DNA of 64,000 nucleotides from Neisseria perflava (GTDB taxonomy: Bacteria > Pseudomonadota > Gammaproteobacteria > Burkholderiales > Neisseriaceae): contig NZ_JALJYC010000013.1 of the NCBI RefSeq assembly GCF_024170405.1, positions 1-64,000 of the forward strand. Direction: 5' to 3'. This document shows positions 34,877 to 43,213 of the stretch, in pieces. The notes under the pieces are model-generated. The model was given only the letters and a program-made list of their open reading frames with translations, made no database searches and had not been told where the DNA came from. The number at the start of each line of letters is the position of its first letter. Within the stretch, counting starts at the first letter, position 1. The translations under genes were made by a program, and so were the position numbers.

Positions 34877-35485
34877 TCAGCGTTTGGGCAGTTTCACCAC
34901 CACCGTATCCGCCAACATATCCTGCAAGGTGCGGCGGTCGCTTTGCGTGCGGAACAACATGACCAAGCAGGCAATATAAGTCGCATACGACACCAAATTA
35001 CCCAGCATATCCGCTGCGCCGCCCAAGCCCAGCAGCATGCCCAGCATGGAAATGCCTACCGCCACCAATACCACCAGCAGGCTGTACACCACCTCGCGAA
35101 TCAAAACCGTACCCAAAAAACCGGGGTTGCGCCCATTGCTTTTCAACACGCGTATGCCCATGATTTTTTTACCCAGCGACTGCCCGTCGCGGCTCATATA
35201 GAAAATTTGCGCAATGCCGTACACCAAAATCAGCAGGCTGCCGCCCAACAATAATCCGGTAACGCGGCTGTCATCCAAAGCGGTATCACCCGCCCCCTGC
35301 GCCAAGGTTTCATAATCGTCGCCCACCAGCAGCAAAGCCGCCAGCCACGGCAGATACACCAAGACATTAAACAAGCTGTTCAATAAAGCCGCCGCAATGC
35401 GGCTGCCCGCAGAAGCCAAACCGACTTCCACTTCCTCTTCCTGCGACACAGGCGTTAGCGGCGTCTGCAATCCGTTCATCATCAC
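34877..35485 (-). CDS. RDD-family membrane protein
   Basis: The 202-residue protein starts with a short polar region and then has an RDD domain. Hydrophobic segments lie near residues 30-55, 80-105 and 140-165. The signatures are SRDGQSLGKKIMGIRVL in the middle and RRTLQDMLADTVVVKLPKR at the C terminus. The family is widespread, and its role (sometimes ion or antibiotic transport) is mostly unknown. It is a single gene between the ADP-ribosylglycohydrolase and asd. Confidence 0.85.
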   Translation of the reverse strand: MMMNGLQTPLTPVSQEEEVEVGLASAGSRIAAALLNSLFNVLVYLPWLAALLLVGDDYETLAQGAGDTALDDSRVTGLLLGGSLLILVYGIAQIFYMSRDGQSLGKKIMGIRVLKSNGRNPGFLGTVLIREVVYSLLVVLVAVGISMLGMLLGLGGAADMLGNLVSYATYIACLVMLFRTQSDRRTLQDMLADTVVVKLPKR

Positions 35486-35628
35486 ATCCCTTTCTTAAAA
35501 AATCCCTATTTCGGGTTTTACAACATTTTCAGACAAAAATCCAATAAAAGCCTTTACATTTTTTTCAGACGGCGTTAAAACACTCATTTACAAACTTGTT
35601 AACAATTTTCCCTTTTTAGGAGCACAGC

Positions 35629-36744
35629 ATGAAAGTAGGTTTCGTCGGTTGGCGCGGCATGGTCGGTTCGGTTTTGATGCAGCGCATGCAGGAAGAAAAC
35701 GATTTCGCCCACATCCCTGACGCGTATTTCTTCACCACCTCCAACGTCGGCGGCGCAGCCCCTGATTTCGGCCAAAGCGCCAAATCGCTGCTGGATGCCA
35801 ACGATGTGGCAGAGTTGGCGAAAATGGACATCATCGTGACCTGTCAGGGCGGCGATTACACCAAAGCCGTGTTCCAACCCCTGCGCGACTCCGGCTGGCA
35901 AGGCTACTGGATTGACGCCGCCTCCTCCCTGCGCATGGCCGACGACGCCATTATCGTACTCGACCCGGTTAACCGCAACGTCATTGACGCCGGTCTGCAA
36001 AACGGTGTGAAAAACTACATCGGCGGTAACTGCACCGTATCGCTGATGTTGATGGCCTTGGGCGGCCTGTTCCAAAACGATTTGGTCGAATGGGCGACCA
36101 GCATGACTTACCAAGCCGCTTCCGGTGCCGGCGCAAAAAACATGCGCGAGCTGATTAACGGCATGGGCGCGATTTACGGTCAAGTTGCTGACGAATTGGC
36201 TGACCCTTCCAGTGCCATTCTCGACATCGACCGCAAAGTATCCGATTTCCTGCGCAGTGACGACTACCCGAAAGCCAACTTCGGCGTACCGCTGGCCGGC
36301 AGCCTGATTCCGTGGATTGACGTGGATTTGGGCAACGGCCAATCCAAAGAAGAATGGAAAGGCGGCGTAGAAACCAACAAAATCCTCGGCCGCAGCGACA
36401 ACCCGACCATTATCGACGGCCTGTGCGTGCGTATCGGCTCCATGCGCTGCCACAGCCAAGCCATCACGCTGAAACTGAAAAAAGACCTGCCGGTTGAAGA
36501 AATCGAATCACTGTTGGCCGGTGCCAACGATTGGGTAAAAGTCGTGCCCAACCAAAAAGAAGCCAGCATGACCGACCTGACCCCCGCCGCCGTAACCGGC
36601 ACGCTGACCGTCCCTGTCGGCCGTATCCGCAAACTGGGCATGGGCGGCGAATACATCAGCGCCTTTACCGTCGGCGACCAACTCTTGTGGGGCGCCGCCG
36701 AACCGCTGCGCCGCGTACTGCGCATTATCTTGGGCAGTTTGTAA
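35629..36744 (+). CDS. asd: Aspartate-semialdehyde dehydrogenase
   Basis: Asd reduces aspartyl phosphate to aspartate semialdehyde for lysine/DAP, threonine and methionine synthesis. The 371-residue protein starts MKVGFVGWRGMVGSVLMQRM, has the catalytic Cys135 in GGNCTVSLM, and carries CHSQAITLKLKKDLP near the substrate His. The ribosome site TTTAGGAGCACAGC is strong. A terminator follows at 36762. Confidence 0.97.
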   Translation: MKVGFVGWRGMVGSVLMQRMQEENDFAHIPDAYFFTTSNVGGAAPDFGQSAKSLLDANDVAELAKMDIIVTCQGGDYTKAVFQPLRDSGWQGYWIDAASSLRMADDAIIVLDPVNRNVIDAGLQNGVKNYIGGNCTVSLMLMALGGLFQNDLVEWATSMTYQAASGAGAKNMRELINGMGAIYGQVADELADPSSAILDIDRKVSDFLRSDDYPKANFGVPLAGSLIPWIDVDLGNGQSKEEWKGGVETNKILGRSDNPTIIDGLCVRIGSMRCHSQAITLKLKKDLPVEEIESLLAGANDWVKVVPNQKEASMTDLTPAAVTGTLTVPVGRIRKLGMGGEYISAFTVGDQLLWGAAEPLRRVLRIILGSL

Positions 36745-36761
36745 TTCGGGTTTAAGCCCGC

Positions 36762-36798
36762 AAATAAAAAGCAACGGAAAAACCGTTGCTTTTTATTT
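36762..36798 (+). terminator. Intrinsic terminator of asd
   Basis: AATAAAAAGCAACGG pairs with CCGTTGCTTTTTATT and is followed by T-rich sequence. Confidence 0.92.
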
Positions 36799-36803
36799 TG
36801 AGC

Positions 36804-36839
36804 AATGCCGTCTGAAAATCCTTATTTTCAGACGGCATT
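36804..36839 (-). terminator. DUS inverted-pair terminator (AT type)
   Basis: CAATGCCGTCTGAAAA pairs with TTTTCAGACGGCATTG, downstream of sspB on the minus strand. Both arms are of the AT 12-mer type. Confidence 0.8.
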
Positions 36840-36855
36840 GTTGCATGTCCCGCTT

Positions 36856-37269
36856 TTATTTCACCAGTTTCAAACCTTTTTTCGGTTTGTCTGCTTCATC
36901 AGAAACTTCTGCCTTATCCGCTGCCTTCGCAGCAGTTTTAGAAGCATTATCCGGCTGATACGGCTCGACTTCAAAGCCCATGCCTTCGCCGCTTTCGCGG
37001 CCGAAAATACTGATGATGTGGCCGACGGGAATCCAAATATCGTGCAGCACGCCGCCGAAGCGGGCGGCGAAGCTGACCCATTCGTTGTCTATGCTCAAAT
37101 CGTGGCTGGCGGTCGGGCCGATGTTGAGCACGATTTCGTTTTCACGCACATATTGCGGCGGTACGCGGGTATGCTCGTTGACCCAAGCGACGATATGCGG
37201 GGTTTGGCTGTTGTCCAAACACCATTCATACAGGGCGCGCAGCAGATAGGGTTTGGTAGAGGTGCTCAT
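36856..37269 (-). CDS. sspB: ClpXP adaptor SspB
   Basis: SspB delivers ssrA-tagged peptides to ClpXP. The 137-residue protein has the substrate-binding domain (PYLLRALYEWCLDNSQTPHI, then IVLNIGPTASHDL and FAARFGGVLHDIWIPVGHI). A flexible Ala/Lys/Asp-rich linker leads to the short C-terminal tail KPKKGLKLVK that docks on ClpX. It lies 13 bases after sspA, the usual pairing. Confidence 0.93.
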   Translation of the reverse strand: MSTSTKPYLLRALYEWCLDNSQTPHIVAWVNEHTRVPPQYVRENEIVLNIGPTASHDLSIDNEWVSFAARFGGVLHDIWIPVGHIISIFGRESGEGMGFEVEPYQPDNASKTAAKAADKAEVSDEADKPKKGLKLVK

Positions 37270-37282
37270 GACTTTGCTCCCA

Positions 37283-37888
37283 TTAACGGCGCATGGCTTT
37301 CTCGGCGGGGGTCAGCGCTTCGATAAAGGCTTCGCGTTGAAAAATGCGTTCGGCGTATTTCAACAGCGGCGCGGCGGATTTGCCCAACTTAATGTCGTAG
37401 TAGTCCAAACGCCACAACAGCGGGGACAAGGCCACGTCAATCATGGAAAACTCATCGCCCAAGATGTATTTGTTTTTGGAGAACGCGGGCGCCAGCAGGG
37501 TCAGGCCGTTGCCGATGGCTTCGCGCGCTTTGGCCTGCTCTTTATTGGTGGACTCGGCGTTTTCCAATACCTGAACCAAACTGAACAGCTCTTTTTCCAT
37601 GCGGTACAGCACCAAACGGCCGCGACCGCGCATAACGGGATCGCCCGGCATCAGCTGCGGATGGGGGAAACGCTCATCGATGTATTCGTTGATGATGTTG
37701 GACTCGTACAAAATCAAATCGCGTTCCACCAATACCGGCACTTGGTTGTAGGGATTCATCACCGCCAAATCTTCCGGCTTGTTGAAAATATCCACGTCTT
37801 TGATTTCAAAATCCATGCCTTTTTCGTATAACACGAATCGGCAGCGTTGGCTGAAGGGGCAGGTAATACCCGAATACAAGGTCATCAT
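37283..37888 (-). CDS. sspA: Stringent starvation protein A (SspA)
   Basis: SspA is an RNA polymerase-associated protein with a glutathione S-transferase fold. The 201-residue product has the N-terminal thioredoxin-like domain (MMTLYSGITCPFSQRCRFVL, NPYNQVPVLVERDLILYES). The all-helical C-terminal domain includes FSMIDVALSPLLWRLDYY. In Neisseria it regulates many genes. It forms a two-gene unit with sspB. Confidence 0.93.
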   Translation of the reverse strand: MMTLYSGITCPFSQRCRFVLYEKGMDFEIKDVDIFNKPEDLAVMNPYNQVPVLVERDLILYESNIINEYIDERFPHPQLMPGDPVMRGRGRLVLYRMEKELFSLVQVLENAESTNKEQAKAREAIGNGLTLLAPAFSKNKYILGDEFSMIDVALSPLLWRLDYYDIKLGKSAAPLLKYAERIFQREAFIEALTPAEKAMRR

Positions 37889-38037
37889 ATGCTTTTACTC
37901 CGGCGGCAAAGCCGTCTTTTTCAGACGGCCTTTATTTATAAAGTTAATGATGAAATTATAGCTGATTGGGTATTTAAAATCCACAAAACCGATATAAGCT
38001 GTTATTTTTAAATATAATTTAAACCATTTTACAAACA

Positions 38038-38067
38038 AAAAGGCAAACCCTTTCGGGCTTGCCTTTT
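38038..38067 (-). terminator. Intrinsic terminator of the bc1 operon
   Basis: AAAAGGCAAACCC-TTTC-GGGCTTGCCTTTT hairpin, 19 bases after the petC stop on the minus strand. Confidence 0.88.
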
Positions 38068-38085
38068 GCATGCAAAATGCTTGGA

Positions 38086-38871
38086 TTAGTGTACGTCTTT
38101 CCAGAATTCTTTTTTCAGGAAATACGCCAGCGGCAGCATGATAGCCAACAGGAAAATCATGACCACATAGCCGAGGCGGTGGCGTTGCAACTGAGCCGGT
38201 TCGCCCATATACACCAAGTAATTCACCAAATCGCGTACATAAGCATCGTACTCTTTTTCGATGACTTTGCCGTTGGGCAGACGGCGGCTGTGCAGGCCGG
38301 TGGTTTCCCAATACAGTTTGGGCTCGCGAACGCCGTGTTCGTTTTCTACCCAAACCGGCTGGCCTTTACTGTCCAGCTCAACCGCTTTCACGCCTTGCTG
38401 CTCCCACAGCGGGTGCGGCATACCGACTTTATCAAATACGGTGTTGTTCCAGCCGCTCGGACGGGTCGGATCTTTATAGAAGCCGCGCATGTAGGCATAC
38501 AGGTAATCTGCACCACGCGAACGGGCAATCAGGGTCAAATCCGGCGGTGCGGCGCCAAACCATTTTTGTGCGTCTTTCGGATTCATGGCCGACAGCATGA
38601 CATCGCCGACATTATCGGTGGTGAACATCAGATTTTTCTTGATTTCATCGTCTGTCAGACCGATGTCTTTCAGACGGTTGAAACGCATACCGCTGGCCGA
38701 GTGGCAGGACAGGCAGTAGTTGGTAAAAATCTGTGCGCCGCGTTGCAGGCTGACTTGGTCGCGCAAATCGATATCGACTTTTTCATAGTGGGCGCTGCCG
38801 GAAGCAACGGCCACACTCATCGGCGCCGCCAACAAAAGGGCAGCAAACCAGTTTTTCAGAGTTTGTTTCAT
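38086..38871 (-). CDS. petC: Cytochrome c1 (bc1 complex)
   Basis: Cytochrome c1 is the haem c subunit of the ubiquinol:cytochrome c reductase. The 261-residue protein has a Sec signal (FAALLLAAPMSVAVASG), the haem site NYCLSCHSASG and a C-terminal membrane anchor (VVMIFLLAIMLPLAYFL). The ATG at 38871 has GAGG nine bases upstream. An ATG at 38886 overlaps the petB stop and is an alternative. It is the last gene of petABC. Confidence 0.94.
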   Translation of the reverse strand: MKQTLKNWFAALLLAAPMSVAVASGSAHYEKVDIDLRDQVSLQRGAQIFTNYCLSCHSASGMRFNRLKDIGLTDDEIKKNLMFTTDNVGDVMLSAMNPKDAQKWFGAAPPDLTLIARSRGADYLYAYMRGFYKDPTRPSGWNNTVFDKVGMPHPLWEQQGVKAVELDSKGQPVWVENEHGVREPKLYWETTGLHSRRLPNGKVIEKEYDAYVRDLVNYLVYMGEPAQLQRHRLGYVVMIFLLAIMLPLAYFLKKEFWKDVH

Positions 38872-38885
38872 TTTCACTGCCCTCA

Positions 38886-40235
38886 TCAGATATTGGTTGC
38901 AAACAGGTATGCACCTACTGCGGTAATCGCCACATACACCAAGAACATGACTTTCTGCTTGGTGGTGCTCATGGTCACGCGCTCAGGTACCGGTTTGTTG
39001 GTATCCAGCTTGGTGTAGAACGGCATACCCAAGAAGAAGGCAAAGTAAATGACTGACAGGATACGCGCTACCAAAGTGCGGGTGTCGGTTGCCACCATCG
39101 CGCCCAAGATACCCAGGCCGATGAAGGAAATGATAAACAGCACCAACGCGGTTTTGAAAATCGGGCCGCGATAACGCACGGATTTCACTTCGCCGCGATC
39201 CAACCAAGGCAGCAAGGCAATCAATACAACCGCCGCGCCCATACCAATCACACCCCAAACTTGTGTACCCAAGAAAGAAGGAATCGCACGCAAAATGGCG
39301 TAGAACGGCGTGAAATACCATACCGGCGCGATGTGCGCAGGGGTTTTCAAAGCATTGGCCGGGTCAAAGTTGGGCGCTTCGAGGAAGTAACCACCGCCTT
39401 CAGGCGCGAAGAACAACACGGCGCAGAAGACAATTAGGAACACCACTACACCCAAAATATCTTTGACAGTGTAGTATGGATGGAACGGAATGCCGTCAAG
39501 CGGGATACCGTTTTCGTCTTTCAGCTTTTTGATTTCCACGCCGTCGGGGTTGTTAGAGCCGACTTCGTGCAGGGCGATGATGTGCGCCACAATCAAACCG
39601 ATCAACACCAGCGGCACGGCAATCACGTGCAGGGCGAAAAAGCGGTTGAGGGTTACGTCGGAGACGTTGAAGTCACCGCGGATCCAAGTGGACAAATCCG
39701 GACCGATAACCGGAATGGCGCCGAACAGGTTGATAATCACCTGCGCACCCCAGAACGACATCTGACCCCACGGCAAGAGGTAGCCCATAAAGGCTTCCGC
39801 CATCAATGCCAGAAAAATCAGCGAGCCGAACACCCACACCAATTCGCGCGGTTTTTTGTATGAGCCGTAAATCAGACCACGGAACATGTGCAGGTAAACA
39901 ACGATGAAGAAGAAAGAAGCGCCGGTGGAGTGCATGTAGCGGATAATCCAGCCGCCGGACACGTCGCGCATGATGTACTCTACTGCGGTAAAGGCAGCAG
40001 GCAGATGGTAGGCGTTCAGATTGCCATCCGGTTTGTAGTTCATGGTCAGGAAGATACCGCTGACGATTTGAATCACCAAAACCAGCAATGCCAACGAACC
40101 GAAGTAATACCAAAAGTTGAAGTTTTTCGGCGCGTAGTACTGGCCTACGTGCTCATTCCACATTTTAGTCAGGGGGAAACGCGCGTCCACCCAGTCTAAC
40201 AATGCTTTTGCTTTGTTATTGGTTTGGTTTGCCAT
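38886..40235 (-). CDS. petB: Cytochrome b (bc1 complex)
   Basis: This is the 449-residue membrane core of the bc1 complex with two b haems. The paired haem-ligand region RYMHSTGASFFFIVVYLHMFRG and the second His pair in FFALHVIAVPLVLIGLIVAH are present, as are WGQMSFWGAQVI and the PEWY-like Qo motif, here PVWYFTPFYAIL. It lies 14 bases after petA. Confidence 0.96.
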   Translation of the reverse strand: MANQTNNKAKALLDWVDARFPLTKMWNEHVGQYYAPKNFNFWYYFGSLALLVLVIQIVSGIFLTMNYKPDGNLNAYHLPAAFTAVEYIMRDVSGGWIIRYMHSTGASFFFIVVYLHMFRGLIYGSYKKPRELVWVFGSLIFLALMAEAFMGYLLPWGQMSFWGAQVIINLFGAIPVIGPDLSTWIRGDFNVSDVTLNRFFALHVIAVPLVLIGLIVAHIIALHEVGSNNPDGVEIKKLKDENGIPLDGIPFHPYYTVKDILGVVVFLIVFCAVLFFAPEGGGYFLEAPNFDPANALKTPAHIAPVWYFTPFYAILRAIPSFLGTQVWGVIGMGAAVVLIALLPWLDRGEVKSVRYRGPIFKTALVLFIISFIGLGILGAMVATDTRTLVARILSVIYFAFFLGMPFYTKLDTNKPVPERVTMSTTKQKVMFLVYVAITAVGAYLFATNI

Positions 40236-40249
40236 AGTTCAGTTCCTTA

Positions 40250-40834
40250 TTATTTGTCTTCGCCTACCAAAATGGTGGTATCGCTCAGATATTTGTACGG
40301 TGGAACGATCAGGTTGGTCGGTGCGGGCACGCCTTTGAATACGCGGCCGGCCAGGTCGAATTTCGAGCCGTGGCAAGGGCAGAAGAAGCCGCCTTTCCAG
40401 TCGGCACCCAAGTCTGCCGGCGCCATGTCGGGACGGAAAGTCGGCGAGCAACCCAAGTGGGTACAGATACCGATGGCTACGAAAATATTCGGCTTAATCG
40501 AACGGTTTTCGTTTTTCGCATATTCGGGCTGCTGGTCAACATCCGAATTCGGGTCGGTCAATGCGCCGTCGTTGGATTTCAGGTCTTTAACCTGCTGGTC
40601 CGTGCGGTTTAACACCCAAATCGGTTTGCCTTGCCATTCGGCGGTCAACAGCTGACCGGGTTCGATTTTACTGACATCCACTTCGACGGCAGCACCGGCG
40701 GCTTTGGCTTTTTCCGACGGGAAAAAGCTGGCTACAAACGGCGTAGCCACGCCTAAGACCGCCACACCGCCCGCGCCGCATGTCGCAAGCGTCAGGAAAC
40801 GGCGGCGGCCGTTATTGATTTCTTGATTATCCAT
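40250..40834 (-). CDS. petA: Rieske iron-sulphur protein
   Basis: The 194-residue Rieske subunit passes electrons from ubiquinol to cytochrome c1. It has a twin-arginine signal (GRRRFLTLATCGAGG) acting as membrane anchor. The two cluster-binding motifs are CTHLGC and CPCHGSKFD. It is the first gene of petABC. Confidence 0.96.
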   Translation of the reverse strand: MDNQEINNGRRRFLTLATCGAGGVAVLGVATPFVASFFPSEKAKAAGAAVEVDVSKIEPGQLLTAEWQGKPIWVLNRTDQQVKDLKSNDGALTDPNSDVDQQPEYAKNENRSIKPNIFVAIGICTHLGCSPTFRPDMAPADLGADWKGGFFCPCHGSKFDLAGRVFKGVPAPTNLIVPPYKYLSDTTILVGEDK

Positions 40835-40957
40835 TATTCAGTCGTCCTAAAATTTTGGGAATACCGAGCCATTAAACAGTGTGATTCTACCTAGTTTGTT
40901 GTAATCCTCAAAGCATTATTTAAAATAAGGTAAAGTTTTTGTGGTATTTCTCAACAT

Positions 40958-41707
40958 TTAGATGGGATTGGGTTCGTCCAGATGGCAGACTTCTACGCCG
41001 AAGGTTTGCGCCAAGGCTTCGCCCAGGGCGCGGATGCCGTAACGCTCGGTAGCATGGTGGCCGGCGCTGACGAAGGCTACGCCGGTTTCGTTGGCCAGAT
41101 GGTATTGCGCTTCCGACATTTCGCCGGTGACATACACATCCGCGCCTGCGTCGATTGCTTCTTGAAAGAATCCCTGTGCACCGCCGCTGCACCATGCAAC
41201 GTGCTTGATTTCCCGATTGGCATTACCAATGACTACAGGTCGGCGGGACAATGCCCGCTCGATGCCGTCTGAAAACTGCGCCAACGTCTGCGGCGTATTC
41301 AGACGACCTATATTGAGCAGGTTTTGTTCGCCAAACTGCCGCTCCAGCGTCCAGCCCAACAGCCTCGCCAACTGCGCATTGTTGCCCAGTTCCGGATGGC
41401 CGTCCAAGGGCAGATGGTAGCCTGCCATATTGATTTGGTGTTGCAACAGGGTTTCGATACGGGCTTTTTTCCAGCCGATAATGGTAACAGGTTCGCTTTT
41501 CCAAAACATGCCGTGGTGCACCAACAGCATATCCGCGCCCTGCTCCACGGCAAAATCAACCGCCGCTTTGCTGGCGGTCACAGAAGTGGCGATTTTGGCG
41601 ATGTCGGCTTTGCCCTCCACCTGCAAACCATTGGGCGCGTAATCGCGGTAGGCGGAAACCTGCAAGGTGTCGTCGCACCAATTTAAAATGTCCTGACGTG
41701 CGGCCAT
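40958..41707 (-). CDS. Nif3-like dinuclear metal protein
   Basis: The 249-residue protein is a member of the NIF3/YbgI family (sometimes annotated GTP cyclohydrolase I type 2). It has NGLQVEGKADIAKIATSV, LLVHHGMFWK with metal-binding histidines, and the late VSAGHHATERYGIRALGEAL. These form hexameric rings with two metals per subunit; the physiological reaction is not settled. An uptake sequence of the mucosa dialect (AGGTCGTCTGAA) is embedded in the gene at 41298-41309. Confidence 0.9.
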   Translation of the reverse strand: MAARQDILNWCDDTLQVSAYRDYAPNGLQVEGKADIAKIATSVTASKAAVDFAVEQGADMLLVHHGMFWKSEPVTIIGWKKARIETLLQHQINMAGYHLPLDGHPELGNNAQLARLLGWTLERQFGEQNLLNIGRLNTPQTLAQFSDGIERALSRRPVVIGNANREIKHVAWCSGGAQGFFQEAIDAGADVYVTGEMSEAQYHLANETGVAFVSAGHHATERYGIRALGEALAQTFGVEVCHLDEPNPI

Positions 41708-41955
41708 AAGCTGCCCTCCTTATTGATTGGGTTTACTCAAAATGAAAAATAATCGGTTACGCATTTTATGTTGAAAACAGCCGGGCTGCCGAATCCTTAC
41801 ATTCCGTTTCAGACGGCCTCCATCATTTACATGAATCATTTGCACGCCGGCAATGAATTATTTTAATATTCACGCTCCAACGAAATACATCACGGCTGCG
41901 CTATACGATATTTAATGAGCAGGCCGTCTGAAAACCAACATACGAAATACACATC

Positions 41956-42888
41956 ATGGATTCCATTATCGAGTTGCGCCATTTGAAAACCCTGCTGGCG
42001 CTGGAAGAAACCGGCAGCGTGTCGCTGGCGGCCAAACGCGTATTCCTGACCCAGTCCGCCCTTTCCCACCAAATCCGCATTTTGGAAAACTATTACGAAG
42101 CGCCGCTGTTTGAACGCAAATCCAACCCGCTGCGCTTTACCCCTGTGGGCGAGCGGCTGCTGCGGCTGGCGCATGATTTGATGCCGCGTGTGACGGAAGC
42201 CGAGCGCGATTTGGCGCAGATTATCGAAGGTGAAGCGGGCGAATTGCGTTTGGCAGTGGAATGCCATACCTGTTTCGACTGGCTGATGCCGGCGATGGGC
42301 GAATTCCGCCCCTTGTGGCCGCAGGTGGAATTGGACATCGTCTCCGGTTTCCACGTCGATCCCGTCGGCCTGCTGCTGGAACACCGTGCCGACATCGCCA
42401 TTACTTCGGAAGTCGAAACCCAGCCCGATGTGAATTATCAGCCGTTGTTTGCCTACGAAATGGTCGGCATTTGCGCCAAAGACCACCCTTTAGCCGCCAA
42501 AGCAGTGTGGGAGGCGGAAGATTTTATGGATGAAACGCTGATTACCTATCCCGTGCCCGACGACATGCTGGACTTATTGAAAAAAGTGCTGCTGCCCAAA
42601 GGCATTAACCCGCCGCGCCGCCACAGCGAGCTGACCATCGCCATTATCCAACTGGTCGCCAGCCGCAGGGGAATTGCCGCCCTGCCCTATTGGACAGCCA
42701 TGCCCTATCTGGAAAGAGGCTACATCATCTCGCGCCCGATTACTACAAACGGCCTGCAAAGCGAACTCTACGCCGCCATGCGCAACGAAGACCGCAACAA
42801 AAGCTATCTCGACAATTTCTGCCAAATCGTGCGTGACCGCAGCTTTGCCGACTTGCCGGGCTTGAGCGTATTGGAGATGAAAGAGTAA
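41956..42888 (+). CDS. metR: LysR-family regulator, MetR-like
   Basis: The 310-residue protein has the LysR winged helix at the N terminus (IELRHLKTLLALEETGSVSL, then LTQSALSHQIRILENYY). A substrate-binding domain follows with ECHTCFDWLMPAM, which matches the MetR pattern ECHSC-x-WL. MetR activates methionine-synthesis genes with homocysteine as co-effector. The neighbours give no extra support, so the MetR name rests on the internal motifs. Confidence 0.78.
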   Translation: MDSIIELRHLKTLLALEETGSVSLAAKRVFLTQSALSHQIRILENYYEAPLFERKSNPLRFTPVGERLLRLAHDLMPRVTEAERDLAQIIEGEAGELRLAVECHTCFDWLMPAMGEFRPLWPQVELDIVSGFHVDPVGLLLEHRADIAITSEVETQPDVNYQPLFAYEMVGICAKDHPLAAKAVWEAEDFMDETLITYPVPDDMLDLLKKVLLPKGINPPRRHSELTIAIIQLVASRRGIAALPYWTAMPYLERGYIISRPITTNGLQSELYAAMRNEDRNKSYLDNFCQIVRDRSFADLPGLSVLEMKE

Positions 42889-42972
42889 GGCCGCAACTGC
42901 CGCCTCTGCTCCAACACACCTTATCTGACCTTACCTGTCAAAGTTATCTGATTCAAATCTTCAAATCATCCG

Positions 42973-43008
42973 AGGCCGTCTGAAACACCATCTGCTTTCA
43001 GACGGCCT
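42973..43008 (+). terminator. DUS inverted-pair terminator
   Basis: AGGCCGTCTGAAA (42973-42985) pairs with TTTCAGACGGCCT (42996-43008) after the metR-like gene. Confidence 0.8.
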
Positions 43009-43079
43009 TGCCATCTTTTTGAATCGTCACATTTTTGAAATAGTAAACCCACACAAAAACGTGTAGAATACGCCCGTTT

Positions 43080-43213
43080 TTGACTCAGCGCCTGATGTCA
43101 GGCCGACCGCCATGGATCTTCCCAGTTCGCGTTTAAATACCGCAAACCCTTCACAACCAAAACCATAACCACCCCGCCCGAATGCCCCGACGCTCAAGGC
43201 GGGCGGAGCATTT
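43080..43213 (+). promoter_or_regulatory. Structured 5' leader of mgtE (candidate)
   Basis: The leader contains a perfect hairpin GCCTGA-TG-TCAGGC (43090-43103). A second stem CCGCCCG (43174-43180) pairs with CGGGCGG (43200-43206), whose last bases are part of the GGAG ribosome site at 43205-43208. Pairing would hide the start region, as in cation-responsive leaders. It does not match the M-box or other riboswitch patterns that I know. Confidence 0.4.
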
